33,070 bases of DNA from Desulfococcaceae bacterium HSG9. GTDB taxonomy: Bacteria > Desulfobacterota > Desulfobacteria > Desulfobacterales > JAUCGF01. Under the pieces are notes generated by a model. It did not search any database, was not told the origin of the DNA, and saw only the letters and a program-made list of their open reading frames with translations. The stretch is taken from positions 1 to 33,070 of the forward strand of contig JAUCGF010000135.1 in NCBI GenBank assembly GCA_030378005.1. The letters are read 5' to 3'. Within the stretch, counting starts at the first letter, position 1, and every line of letters begins with the position of its first letter. Below are positions 15,030 to 22,891 of the stretch, piece by piece. A program made the translations under genes and the position numbers.

Positions 15030-16835
15030 TCACTTCTCATGCAACGGCAACTTTGAAATCACCCGAAAGGTAACCCGGCGGTTGAATTGTCGGTCATCAT
15101 CCGTTGCTTCCTGACGCTGAGGCTCTGACGCCCCGACACCAACAACAGCCATTTGCGCAGGACTGATACCTTTCCGAACAAGAAAACTGCGTATCTGTTG
15201 CGCCCGTTTGAGACTTAAATTACTGTTTTTTAATTCAGTTCCGGATGAATCCGTATGTCCTTTTATCTGAATACGAATCTTTTGATTAAGTTTATCTGAC
15301 AAATTTAATAGGTTATGAACGTCTGTTAGCAATTCATCTATAGCATTTGCCTTGATATTTGAAAATTCGGTTGTTTTTAATTTAAAATAAAATGTCCGTA
15401 TTTCCAGTTGTTGTTTGATTTCGTTCAGTTGTTTCAAATCGGTATCCACAACCTGATCGCCCCAAAATTGGAAAACACCGGGTATCGCGCGCGCCAGAAT
15501 CCTGGTTTCGATAATCCATTGATGAGGTGCTGAACCTTGCGCTTTCAACGCACCATTTTCATAAGTCAAGTCAATGGATTCAGGTGGTTGAAGTACCTGT
15601 TTGGAACGATCCAAAATAAATTCTGGCTCCATTGCATAGTAAGGTTTCCATCGCATAACCAGATTTTCAGGGCAAATATCCGATGTTGTTAAAAGTTGCT
15701 TAGGATCTGGGGCCAGCGCATCACGAAGACCGTTTATAATGTATGTGCCATTATTTATAATGTAATCGCCGTAATGTTTTTCAGTGGAAGTGATGATGAT
15801 TCCAGGTTGTTCTCTAAGTTTATTCAAAGATTGGGTCCAGCGCTGATGGTCACGCCATGGAATAAAGTAAATCCAGACGCTAATAACAATGCCAAGCATT
15901 GTAAGTAATGTCCAAAAATAAATCGCACGTTGTTTTGATTCAGACTTATAGCGGGATTCAAGACAAATTTCAAGATAGGGTTTGATTTCTTCAAAAGTGG
16001 AATTATCACCCTGAAAAGTTTCAAGCTCTTCTGTTTTTTCGAGATAAATGTTTTCAAGTACATCTCGTAAAATCGTACGAAGTTCTAAAGATGCCTGTCC
16101 GCGAATAACTGCTGCCAGTAACGTATGCGGTCCCTCTTCAATCCAAACGCTAAGTTCTCCCACCTGAAGGGTCTCCAGACCATCTTCACCCGATGTCTTA
16201 AAAGAATCTTTCACAAAATCCTGAATAGCGGTCAGCATACCGGAAACTAAATCGGCATCGTGGGAAACCACATCGTGAGCGGCGATATTTTGCAGCAACA
16301 ACCCGGTTTCTTTATGGATTAAAAAAACCTGTTCCACACGAAAAATCAGGTTGTGCAGCATGACGACTTCAGCAAAAGTTTTACCTGTTCGGAAGGCTTC
16401 CCAGCGCCATTTGAGGCCTCTTAATGAAAAGCTGTGGGATAACGCCGTATTCATATCCTGAATTTTTTCAGATATAGCGCTGCGCGTGGCCGGGCCGATC
16501 ATACGAGAAAGTTTTTTGATAAAAATTTTGCTGTTTTTACCGATGGATGCGTTAATCAGTTTATCCATTTGCGGTGTCAGTTCTTTAGCAAGGGCGGCAT
16601 TTTGAGATGAACAAAGCACCAATGCTTGCGGAAGAACACGGCTGATGTCATAAGCGCGTTTTTTAGGATTGTCTATGCGTTCCTGTAACTTACGCAACGC
16701 CTTTTGTTCCGGTTCAAGGAGTAGAAGGCGCAATTCGTCCAAAGCCTCATCGCGGCCTTCAAAAAGGAATACGTCAGGTGATGTTTTTTCTTCGGAAGGG
16801 GGATGTTCGTATGTTTCGGCTGGATGATTTTTCAT
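15030..16835 (-). CDS. Inner-membrane protein with periplasmic OmpA/MotB-like domain
   Basis: This 601-residue protein has a large N-terminal cytoplasmic region (1-300), one membrane helix (about 304-326, AIYFWTLLTMLGIVISVWIY), a periplasmic linker domain (330-460; GLRDALAPDP, MEPEFILDRSKQVLQPPESI) and an OmpA peptidoglycan-binding domain (480-595; IQIKGHTDSSGT, SLKRAQQIRSFLVRKGI, NRRVTF). The cytoplasmic part contains GLKWRWEAFRTGKTFAEV and EQVFLIHKETGLLLQ...DLVSGMLTAIQDFVKDSF. I recall this signature from OmpA-family proteins of cyanobacteria and deltaproteobacteria encoded beside small GTPases (recollection, not checked). The C-terminal Asp/Arg cell-wall residues (TD in GHTDS, RR near 586) are kept. 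Its ATG overlaps the stop of the coiled-coil gene (ATGA). A transmembrane tether that reports envelope state to the GTPase is the simplest reading. Confidence 0.85.
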   Translation of the reverse strand: MKNHPAETYEHPPSEEKTSPDVFLFEGRDEALDELRLLLLEPEQKALRKLQERIDNPKKRAYDISRVLPQALVLCSSQNAALAKELTPQMDKLINASIGKNSKIFIKKLSRMIGPATRSAISEKIQDMNTALSHSFSLRGLKWRWEAFRTGKTFAEVVMLHNLIFRVEQVFLIHKETGLLLQNIAAHDVVSHDADLVSGMLTAIQDFVKDSFKTSGEDGLETLQVGELSVWIEEGPHTLLAAVIRGQASLELRTILRDVLENIYLEKTEELETFQGDNSTFEEIKPYLEICLESRYKSESKQRAIYFWTLLTMLGIVISVWIYFIPWRDHQRWTQSLNKLREQPGIIITSTEKHYGDYIINNGTYIINGLRDALAPDPKQLLTTSDICPENLVMRWKPYYAMEPEFILDRSKQVLQPPESIDLTYENGALKAQGSAPHQWIIETRILARAIPGVFQFWGDQVVDTDLKQLNEIKQQLEIRTFYFKLKTTEFSNIKANAIDELLTDVHNLLNLSDKLNQKIRIQIKGHTDSSGTELKNSNLSLKRAQQIRSFLVRKGISPAQMAVVGVGASEPQRQEATDDDRQFNRRVTFRVISKLPLHEK

Positions 16836-17491
16836 TCATCTCCAATTTCGTCATCATCCGATTCATTTATATTCTGGGGGTCTATATCCATAGGAAACTC
16901 ATTGGTTAAGCGCATGGCAATTTCAGCAAATAGCTCTGACAGGACCGTACGGTCAACTTTATTCGTTCGCAGTTCATTGGAAGATTCTTCAAGAATATCA
17001 GAAGTATCTTCATATTTTTGTTGAAGTTCGCTGGATAAGTTTTTAGACAGTTCCATAATCTGGCGGCGCAAATTCATAGAACTGTTATCCAGTTGGTTGC
17101 TTAGACGGACAATGCGCTGCTCTAACAAGGTGTTCATTTCCTGTAATTCTTTGGATAAATCTTTCACTGATGCGGAGCGATCATCCTGTTCAGTTTGAAG
17201 ACGGTCATTAAGCATATCAATTTCATCTTTGATATATTTTTCTAAAGAGTCAAACCGTTTTCTGGTTTCCGTTTTAAGGCTGTTGATCTCCTTAAAAGTA
17301 CGCTTTTCAAGTCTTGTGTACCATTTTTCCTGTTCTCGCATCTGTGCGCCGAACAAAATATATCTTATTTTGTCCATATTATCGGCATCGCCTGCATCAT
17401 TCATTGGCATAGGCGACTTAGGCGTACTCGTGGTAATTTCAGAGCCTGTTTTTTCTGTGGATGTGTTTTCGATATTTTGAGAGTAGTCCAT
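16832..17491 (-). CDS. Coiled-coil protein, first gene of the GTPase operon
   Basis: This 219-residue soluble protein has a disordered, Ser/Thr/Pro-rich N-terminus (1-40), a long predicted coiled coil (about 50-165, with heptads such as RFDSLEKYIKDEIDMLNDRL and LEQRIVRLSNQLDNSSMNLR), then a short helical segment (VDRTVLSELFAEIAMRL) and an acidic tail (NESDDDEIGDE). No signal peptide is visible. It resembles coiled-coil proteins that accompany OmpA/GTPase clusters but I cannot name the family. A GGAGG site precedes the ATG (GTATTTCAG... CCTCCG on the plus strand). The 4-bp overlap with the OmpA gene makes co-translation likely. A scaffold for the complex is an inference. Confidence 0.8.
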   Translation of the reverse strand: MDYSQNIENTSTEKTGSEITTSTPKSPMPMNDAGDADNMDKIRYILFGAQMREQEKWYTRLEKRTFKEINSLKTETRKRFDSLEKYIKDEIDMLNDRLQTEQDDRSASVKDLSKELQEMNTLLEQRIVRLSNQLDNSSMNLRRQIMELSKNLSSELQQKYEDTSDILEESSNELRTNKVDRTVLSELFAEIAMRLTNEFPMDIDPQNINESDDDEIGDE

Positions 17492-17810
17492 TGTTGCCTC
17501 CGTATTTCAGTCTGAAAAGTGCAAAATTTAAAGTCTAAGGATTTATGAATGGGAGCCAAGTGGTGAAGGAAAGTAAATGATCTGCTTTTAACTTTCGGCT
17601 ATTTGATTGTAATCTTTTTTTGTAAATAAAATGAAAATAATTTTGATAACAGGGTGGGGCAGATTAACGAAACTCACCCTGTTTCAGAATTCATACGATA
17701 GTGAGTTTCGCTACGCTGCTCCCTACATGTCGGAGTAAAGCAAAAAGGTCAGAAATCGGATTTTTTAGAAAAATCCGATTTCTTGCTACTTATATTAAAA
17801 GGCGATTTGT
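17492..17810. other. Intergenic between GTPase operon promoter side and prpE 3' end
   Basis: This 319-bp gap holds the promoter region of the minus-strand GTPase operon (17492-17600, AT-rich, no convincing -35/-10 pair), a 10-bp inverted repeat CGAAACTCAC / GTGAGTTTCG (17668-17677, 17701-17710) within a GGGTGGGG...CTCCCTAC repeat-like stretch, and the prpE terminator hairpin. Confidence 0.5.
17751..17783 (-). terminator. Intrinsic terminator-like hairpin for prpE
   Basis: Perfect 15-bp arms, AGAAATCGGATTTTT and AAAAATCCGATTTCT, surround a 3-base loop, beginning 28 bp past the prpE stop. Read on the minus strand the stem is followed by GACCTTTTTG, a modest T-tract. It may work in both directions. 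Confidence 0.65.
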
Positions 17811-19721
17811 TTATTTCCTGGCTTTTGCAAAGCCGATGCCAATTAACGCTTCTTCCATCTCACCCAGAATCGTAGGATCATCAATGGTTGCCGGCACTTT
17901 ATATTCCTTGTTATCAGCAATTTTCTGGATTGTGCCTCTTAAAATTTTACCGGAACGTGTTTTAGGCAGCCGTTTGACTATAGTGGCTGTTTTAAAAGAA
18001 GCCACCGGACCGATGCGATCTCTGACCGCCTGAATCACCTCTTTGATAATTTCATCGTTATCACGGTCAACACCGGCGTTAAGCACTAAAAAACCAACCG
18101 GAATCTGGCCTTTAAGTTGGTCATCAACACCTAAAACAGCGCATTCAGCAACATCCGGATGGTCTGCCAAAATTTCTTCCATTGCGCCCGTGGAAAGACG
18201 ATGACCGGCCACATTAATAATGTCATCGGTACGGGACATTACAAAGACGTATCCATTCTCATCAATAAAACCGGCATCTGCGGTTTTATAATAACCGGGG
18301 AATTCTTCCAGGTAAGATTCTATATAACGTTTGTCTGCATTCCAGAGAGTGGGCAGTGATCCGGGAGGGAGCGGCAATTTAACGACCAAAGCACCGATTT
18401 GGCCTGCTTCAACAAGATTGTTGGATTCATCAACCACCTGCACATTCCATCCTGGTGCCGGTTTGGTGGGTGAGCCTTCTTTTACCTCAAAATGATGAAT
18501 CCCCATACAATTGGCGCATATCGCCCAACCGGTTTCGGTTTGCCACCAATGATCAATCACCGGAATTTTCAGATTATCTTCAGCCCAGTGCAGGGTGTCA
18601 GGGTCAAGGCGTTCACCGGCCAAAAACAAGGATTTAAAATTAGAGAGGTCATAATTTTTAAGCATCTCAGCTTTGGGGTCTTCGCGCTTAATAGCTCTAA
18701 AGGCGGTGGGCGCGGTAAACATGGTTTTAACCTTGTGATCTGCAATAACTCGCCAGAAAGCGCCTGCATCCGGGGTGCCAACCGGTTTGCCTTCAAAAAC
18801 GATAGTGGTGCAGCCTTTGAGAAGCGGTCCGTAAATAATATAGGAATGTCCGACTACCCAGCCAACATCCGAAGCCGCCCAATAAACATCACCGGCATCC
18901 ACATTATAAATATTTTTCATGGTCCATTTCAAGGCAACCACATGGCCGCCATTATCTCTGACGACACCTTTGGGTTCTCCGGTAGTTCCTGAAGTATATA
19001 GAATATAAAGCGGATCCGTAGCGGCAACCGGTACACAGTCATGCGGCAGGGCATCCGCCATTGCAGTTTGCCAATCAACATCACGGCCTTCAATCATACC
19101 AGCCGTTTCCATGGGTCTTTGCAAAACAACACATTTTTCAGGACGGTTAGCGGCATCCGCGATTTCAATGGCTTCATCCAGAAGGGGTTTGTAAGCGATA
19201 ATCCGCTTAACCTCAATACCGCAGGATGCTGAAACAATTACTTTGGGCTTGGCGTCATTGATGCGTGTTGCCAGTTCATTGGCGGCAAATCCTCCGAATA
19301 CGACGGAATGAACGGCACCGAGGCGGGCGCAGGCAAGCATGGCGATAGCGGCTTCGGCAATCATGGGTAAATAAATCAGTACGCGGTCACCTTTGGTTAC
19401 ACCCTGCGCAGCAAGAACGCCGGCAAATTTAGCCACCTCATCGCGCAATTCGGTAAACGTGTATTTTTTTACCGTATCAGTTACCGGACTGTCATAAATC
19501 AAGGCTAGCTGTTCGCCGCGGCCGTTTTCAACATGCAAATCCAGCGCGTTGTAGCAGGTGTTAATTTCGCCGCCGCTAAACCATCGGTAAAATGGCTTGT
19601 TGGAATCGTCCAAAACTTTGTCCCATTTTTTGTACCAGTGACAGTCCTCAGCCGCTTCAGCCCAAAAACTATCGGGATTATTGATTGATTTTGCAAAAGC
19701 CTCATCATACGGATTGGTCAT
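17811..19721 (-). CDS. prpE: Propionyl-CoA synthetase (acetyl-CoA synthetase family)
   Basis: This 636-residue AMP-forming acyl-CoA synthetase activates propionate (propionate + ATP + CoA to propionyl-CoA). The PrpE rather than Acs type is shown by VVRDNGGHVVALKWTM, GTPDAGAFWRVIADH and IDHWWQTETGW (Acs has TWWQTETGG). The ATP loop YTSGTTGEPKG is at 242-252, the hinge region TADAGFIDENGYVFVMSRTDD is near the C-terminal third, and the catalytic Lys is K592 in PKTRSGK, the site acetylated in the family. A strong AAGGAGGAG site precedes the ATG at 19721. It is separated from the symporter/Acs group by 0.8 kb, so it probably has its own promoter. Its 3' end has a clear hairpin. Confidence 0.9.
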   Translation of the reverse strand: MTNPYDEAFAKSINNPDSFWAEAAEDCHWYKKWDKVLDDSNKPFYRWFSGGEINTCYNALDLHVENGRGEQLALIYDSPVTDTVKKYTFTELRDEVAKFAGVLAAQGVTKGDRVLIYLPMIAEAAIAMLACARLGAVHSVVFGGFAANELATRINDAKPKVIVSASCGIEVKRIIAYKPLLDEAIEIADAANRPEKCVVLQRPMETAGMIEGRDVDWQTAMADALPHDCVPVAATDPLYILYTSGTTGEPKGVVRDNGGHVVALKWTMKNIYNVDAGDVYWAASDVGWVVGHSYIIYGPLLKGCTTIVFEGKPVGTPDAGAFWRVIADHKVKTMFTAPTAFRAIKREDPKAEMLKNYDLSNFKSLFLAGERLDPDTLHWAEDNLKIPVIDHWWQTETGWAICANCMGIHHFEVKEGSPTKPAPGWNVQVVDESNNLVEAGQIGALVVKLPLPPGSLPTLWNADKRYIESYLEEFPGYYKTADAGFIDENGYVFVMSRTDDIINVAGHRLSTGAMEEILADHPDVAECAVLGVDDQLKGQIPVGFLVLNAGVDRDNDEIIKEVIQAVRDRIGPVASFKTATIVKRLPKTRSGKILRGTIQKIADNKEYKVPATIDDPTILGEMEEALIGIGFAKARK

Positions 19722-19916
19722 TTTACTCCTCCTTGTGCAAATAAAAAAATTGTTGTCAAATTGGTAGGTGGGTGAGCGCAGCGTAACCCACGCTGCAAAT
19801 TTTTTTACACCTATTTTAAAAAATAGCTAAACAGGAAAAAAATAATTTAGAATTATTAACATGGAATTAATTAATAATGCAAGCAAAAATCAACAACAAT
19901 TCTAATTATGAAAATG

Positions 19917-20009
19917 TATAGTATTCCAATTTTGGTTTTTCCGTAGCGGTACACGCAAGCTGAATCCAGCATTCCTCTAATTTGGAAAAACTAAAATTGG
20001 ATTAGTATA
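19917..20009. repeat. Dispersed intergenic repeat, copy B (inverted relative to 4790-4884)
   Basis: The 26-bp ends (19917-19942 and 19984-20009) are inverted copies with three mismatches; the core arm reads CCAATTTTGGTTTTTCC on one side and GGAAAAACTAAAATTGG on the other. The centre holds the GCAAGCTGAATCC...GCATTCCTC unit, the same kind as the REP-like units elsewhere. It has no coding capacity. Its overall form is a small foldback element without a recognisable target duplication. Confidence 0.6.
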
Positions 20010-20113
20010 GCATAAAAACGATAAGTTAAAAGATATGGATGTTTGGCGGAAAATCATTTTTCTTCGATTATCTTTGATTTCCTGCGAATTTTAATATTGA
20101 GCAGAACAATCCA

Positions 20114-20145
20114 ATAACAATTGGCACATTACAACCAATTGTTAT
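20114..20145. promoter_or_regulatory. Dyad, possible enhancer-binding-protein site
   Basis: A perfect inverted repeat, ATAACAATTGG (20114-20124), a 10-base spacer, and CCAATTGTTAT (20135-20145), is centred about 43 bp upstream of the sigma-54 -24 element. That is a usual location and arm length for a binding site of an NtrC-type activator. No gene for such an activator is in the window. Confidence 0.45.
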
Positions 20146-20170
20146 ATAGTTGTCAGATTTAGGTTTGTTC

Positions 20171-20185
20171 TGGCATAAAAATTGC
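20171..20185 (+). promoter_or_regulatory. Sigma-54 (-24/-12) promoter
   Basis: TGGCAT-AAAAA-TTGC matches the RpoN consensus TGGCAY-N5-TTGCW with the invariant GG and GC 10 bp apart. Transcription would start near 20197 and run on the plus strand, away from the prpE gene and against the symporter peptide gene. No credible coding gene follows before the hairpins at 20427-20526. Confidence 0.6.
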
Positions 20186-20196
20186 CCTTGCATCAA

Positions 20197-20530
20197 ATTA
20201 GATTGTTTTAGGGATAATATGGCACAATTTGTTAGCCGGAACGGCACAATATGGCCATATAAAGAATATATGCAAAAATCATGCCAGTACAAACCAAAAT
20301 CCGATGACTATAACAATATATTTTAATATATTTCCAAAATTAGAATTGCTGAAAAATAAAAGTTTTGATAAAGGGAACAAAAATTATATAAGTGGGGGCA
20401 AGGGATGGATAATTAAAATATGGAAAGGCCATAATCACCACTTGTTTGGGCATGCCGCTCAACAGTGATTATGGCCAGTTATGAAGGATTCAGCCACGCT
20501 AAAGCTTCAGACCATTCTTTAGCGTGACTT
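20197..20530 (+). ncRNA. Candidate sigma-54-driven small RNA
   Basis: Bounds are inferred: the start lies 12 bp after the -12 element and the end is at the second of two hairpins. Hairpin 1 has arms GGCCATAATCAC (20427-20438) and GTGATTATGGCC (20465-20476). Hairpin 2 has arms CACGCTAAAG (20495-20504) and CTTTAGCGTG (20517-20526), followed by ACTTTCTT. The region has no ORF with a ribosome site. The alternative is that the hairpins serve the convergent minus-strand symporter operon, or that the promoter is a chance match. Confidence 0.3.
20495..20526 (-). terminator. Hairpin downstream of the symporter operon
   Basis: The 10-bp perfect stem CACGCTAAAG / CTTTAGCGTG with a 12-base loop lies 21 bp beyond the stop codon of the small peptide gene. 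No long T-tract follows on the minus strand, so the terminator call is tentative. The stem is shared with the candidate plus-strand RNA. Confidence 0.4.
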
Positions 20531-20546
20531 TCTTAGAGAAGACCCG

Positions 20547-20633
20547 TTATCCCCAGAGTCCCCATCCGAATGAACAAAAAAACAGCGTTGAAAAAATTAC
20601 AAGGCCGATCACCCACATATCTTCAGGTTTCAT
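20547..20633 (-). CDS. Small membrane peptide, symporter accessory type (28 residues)
   Basis: This 28-codon gene begins 33 bp after the symporter stop. Its ribosome site AGAAGGAGAT is near-perfect, 8 bp before the ATG at 20633. The product starts MKPEDMWVIGLVIFST and ends FFCSFGWGLWG: a short charged head and one hydrophobic helix. Short single-helix peptides encoded next to SSS transporters are known as symporter small accessory proteins, and position and shape fit that group. It is likely to associate with the transporter in the inner membrane. The sequence is too short for a firm family call. Confidence 0.7.
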   Translation of the reverse strand: MKPEDMWVIGLVIFSTLFFCSFGWGLWG

Positions 20634-20665
20634 AGTGTTTATCTCCTTCTTTTAAAAAGTTATTA

Positions 20666-22465
20666 CTAAACTTCTTTTACCACAATATTCTGCTCACTGT
20701 TAGCGCGGGCGATCTGAGTTTCAGATGTTGTCGCCATTTCCGCTTTAAAGCACAGCGCCCACATCATAATGATTCCCAGAATCCACCAAACAATCTGCCA
20801 TGACCACAGTGGCGTAAAACCGTTTAAGGAAAAAGCTGTGTTACCCAAGATACAGGCTGGGCCGATAGCGAAGAGATACCAAACCGGCACCACAATTTTC
20901 ATGATTTTGCGCCATTGCTTACCGCCATCGGTGGGTTCATCCACACTATCCAGCCAGTTGCGCACCTCGGCTTGTCGATCAATGGTTTCCTGGGTATCCT
21001 TTATACCAAGACCTTTACATGCTAAGGCAGCAACCAACCCAACGCCGGTACCCCAGAAAGCGCAGTGCATGGAAAGCGGGTTTGGCCATATTTTATACGT
21101 CAGAAATACGGATATCATACCGGCTAGAACTCCGATCATGGCGCCTGTGGATGGGAATCTCACTCCCCAGATGACACCCAGTAGTAGCACATACATTACA
21201 AATCCAAAAGCCGTTGCCAACGCTCCCAGAATAACCAAGGCGGCTTTAGATGTGAGTCCGACCGTCAGTGCAGCAATGGTTAAAACCGTCGCTAAGATAC
21301 GGTTCACCCAGATTTGCTCGGTATCCGAAACGTTTTGTTTCTTAATGTAGCGCCAGTAAACATCACGCAACAGGATCGAACCGCCGGTACCGATATACGG
21401 AGCCGCCGTAGAGTGAATCGCGGCAATAGCTCCCATAAACACAATGCCCAACATGACCGGAGGCAGAAACTCCTTCATTAAAAGCGGTACTACAGTAGCT
21501 TGATTTATTCCGACAAAAGCTTCCGCACCTGTGACTTCCAAAATTTTAGCACCCATGCCCTGGAAAGCGGTGAAAAAGAACAGCGCAAAGCCAACGACAA
21601 AGGTGGACATAAATGCTTGCTGCCAAGCTAGTGGCTTGGGCGTTTTAATACCAAAGGTCCACATGGTAAACGCCGGGGATGATTGAATACCCATCAAAGC
21701 AAACATATAGGTCAGAATCATCACAGCCGTCCAGCCACTTTCACCCGCAGCACCTCCTAAACCAAAGTTGATTACACGCGGCACCTCCAGGAACTTGGTG
21801 TCAAGCTTGGCAACTTCGGCTGAAAAACCGCTCCATCCGCCAAATTGGGGCGACTTGATGACGAAAAAGCCCAAGATGATGATACCGCCCACAAGCAGGA
21901 TAAACTGAATAACACCGACCCAGGTACTAGCTTTAAGGCCACCAGTGCAGACATAAAACCATACGATGAAAGCCAGAAAAATTGCTCCGAATTCAAAGTT
22001 TACACCGGCAATGACATTGAACAGTGAACCAGCCGCCATCAACTGCACCGCCGAATAAAAAATGGAGTACAGAACGGCGGTGATGACTACCAACCAGCGG
22101 ATCACTTCGTTGTTAAAGTAATAGGCGTACATATCGCCCGGTGTGATAAATCCGTAGCGTTTACCTAATAACCACACCCGTTTGTTAAAAAACGTTCCGG
22201 TGATGGGAATGGTCAACACATAAAAAGAAGCAAACGCGTACGCCAAACCGTCACGCCAGATCAGGCCCGGGTGGCCGATAAATGTCCAGCCACTGAACGA
22301 AGCCGCTGTTGCCGCCAGTAAAAAGGCAAAAAACGGAATCGAACGGCCGGCAATCGCGTAGCCCGAAGATGTTTTTTCCGTAAAGTAACCCTTTAGCCCC
22401 CAATAAAAGCAATAAATAATATATAGTCCAAGAAATATGTAAACCCAAATGGTGGTTCCTTCCAT
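20666..22465 (-). CDS. Sodium:solute symporter (SSS/SLC5 family), probable short-chain monocarboxylate uptake
   Basis: This 599-residue inner-membrane transporter has about 13 hydrophobic helices. The first is at 7-25 (WVYIFLGLYIIYCFYWGL). The family's N-terminal signature follows: GYAIAGRSIPFFAFLLAATAASFSGWTFIGHPG (residues about 35-67), where Ser/Thr residues near AASFSGW form the sodium site region. HSTAAPYIGTGGSILLRD lies in the second half. A soluble loop (TQETIDRQAEVRNW) precedes the last two helices. Substrate is inferred: the gene is followed by a small accessory peptide gene and flanked by acs and prpE, so acetate or propionate is likely. The ATG has a TAGGAGG site. A 426-bp leader separates it from acs, so it may have its own promoter. 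Confidence 0.9.
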   Translation of the reverse strand: MEGTTIWVYIFLGLYIIYCFYWGLKGYFTEKTSSGYAIAGRSIPFFAFLLAATAASFSGWTFIGHPGLIWRDGLAYAFASFYVLTIPITGTFFNKRVWLLGKRYGFITPGDMYAYYFNNEVIRWLVVITAVLYSIFYSAVQLMAAGSLFNVIAGVNFEFGAIFLAFIVWFYVCTGGLKASTWVGVIQFILLVGGIIILGFFVIKSPQFGGWSGFSAEVAKLDTKFLEVPRVINFGLGGAAGESGWTAVMILTYMFALMGIQSSPAFTMWTFGIKTPKPLAWQQAFMSTFVVGFALFFFTAFQGMGAKILEVTGAEAFVGINQATVVPLLMKEFLPPVMLGIVFMGAIAAIHSTAAPYIGTGGSILLRDVYWRYIKKQNVSDTEQIWVNRILATVLTIAALTVGLTSKAALVILGALATAFGFVMYVLLLGVIWGVRFPSTGAMIGVLAGMISVFLTYKIWPNPLSMHCAFWGTGVGLVAALACKGLGIKDTQETIDRQAEVRNWLDSVDEPTDGGKQWRKIMKIVVPVWYLFAIGPACILGNTAFSLNGFTPLWSWQIVWWILGIIMMWALCFKAEMATTSETQIARANSEQNIVVKEV

Positions 22466-22891
22466 ATTTTCCTCCTAATACCAAAATACTAAAAAACCGA
22501 TTAATTTGAATAGCAATCTAAACCCGACTATAATTCGAATTGATTGCCGATGATCCTCATCCAAATAACTTAACCATCATTCAGCTCAGTCAGTTATATA
22601 ATATGAGAATCGGTTAACAGTTAACAAATGGTCGCACCTTTTGTAGTTTGGCTTTCTATCACCTCCTTTTCTTTTTAAAATAAAATGTTAAGGGCTATCA
22701 ACCTAAATCACAATACTTATATCTCAGCGGCTTGTACTGTTGAGAATTTTGTAGGGTGGGCAAAAGCGGTCGCCTTTAGCTCACTATGTCGCTTTGCCTA
22801 CTCATCATCAATAAATCAAGTGAGTGCCAAAACGTTGCCCACCTTACATTTGCCATGTTCTGAAGTTGATAGCCACGTTAATTAATAAGCC
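22466..22891. other. Symporter leader region
   Basis: This 426-bp gap upstream of the symporter contains the inverted-repeat element at 22751-22847 and an orphan AAAAGGAGGTGAT (minus strand, 22658-22670), a very strong ribosome-binding sequence with no proper start codon at the usual spacing. The AT-rich stretch 22466-22600 next to the symporter start probably holds its promoter, but no clear -35/-10 or -24/-12 pair was identified. Confidence 0.5.
22751..22847. repeat. Intergenic inverted-repeat element (97 bp)
   Basis: The ends GTAGGGTGGGCAA (22751-22763) and TTGCCCACCTTAC (22835-22847) are inverted with one mismatch. The interior AGCGGTCGCCTTTAGC...GCCTACTCATCATC has no ORF. GTAGGGTGGGCA-type elements are common in bacterial intergenic DNA (general knowledge). 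No target duplication is visible. Confidence 0.55.

Larger units (their letters stand above)
19722..20546. other. 0.8-kb region without a convincing protein gene
   Basis: AT-rich DNA between prpE and the symporter peptide gene. It contains: a small hairpin repeat GCAGCGT-AACCC-ACGCTGC (19778-19796) within a GTGGGTGAGCGCAGCGTAACCCAC stretch common in intergenic DNA; the 93-bp repeat at 19917-20009; an 11-bp dyad at 20114-20145; a plus-strand sigma-54 promoter at 20171-20185; and two hairpins at 20427-20476 and 20495-20526. ORFs of 74-79 codons on both strands lack ribosome sites and recognisable content. Confidence 0.6.

Noticed and set aside
20229..20468. 79-codon plus-strand ORF behind the sigma-54 promoter
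   Set aside because: It starts at TTG without a ribosome site, and its end is translated hairpin sequence; not protein-like.
20495..20526. CRISPR-like or riboswitch-like structure from clustered hairpins
   Set aside because: There are no repeat-spacer units and no recognised aptamer sequence; simple stems only.
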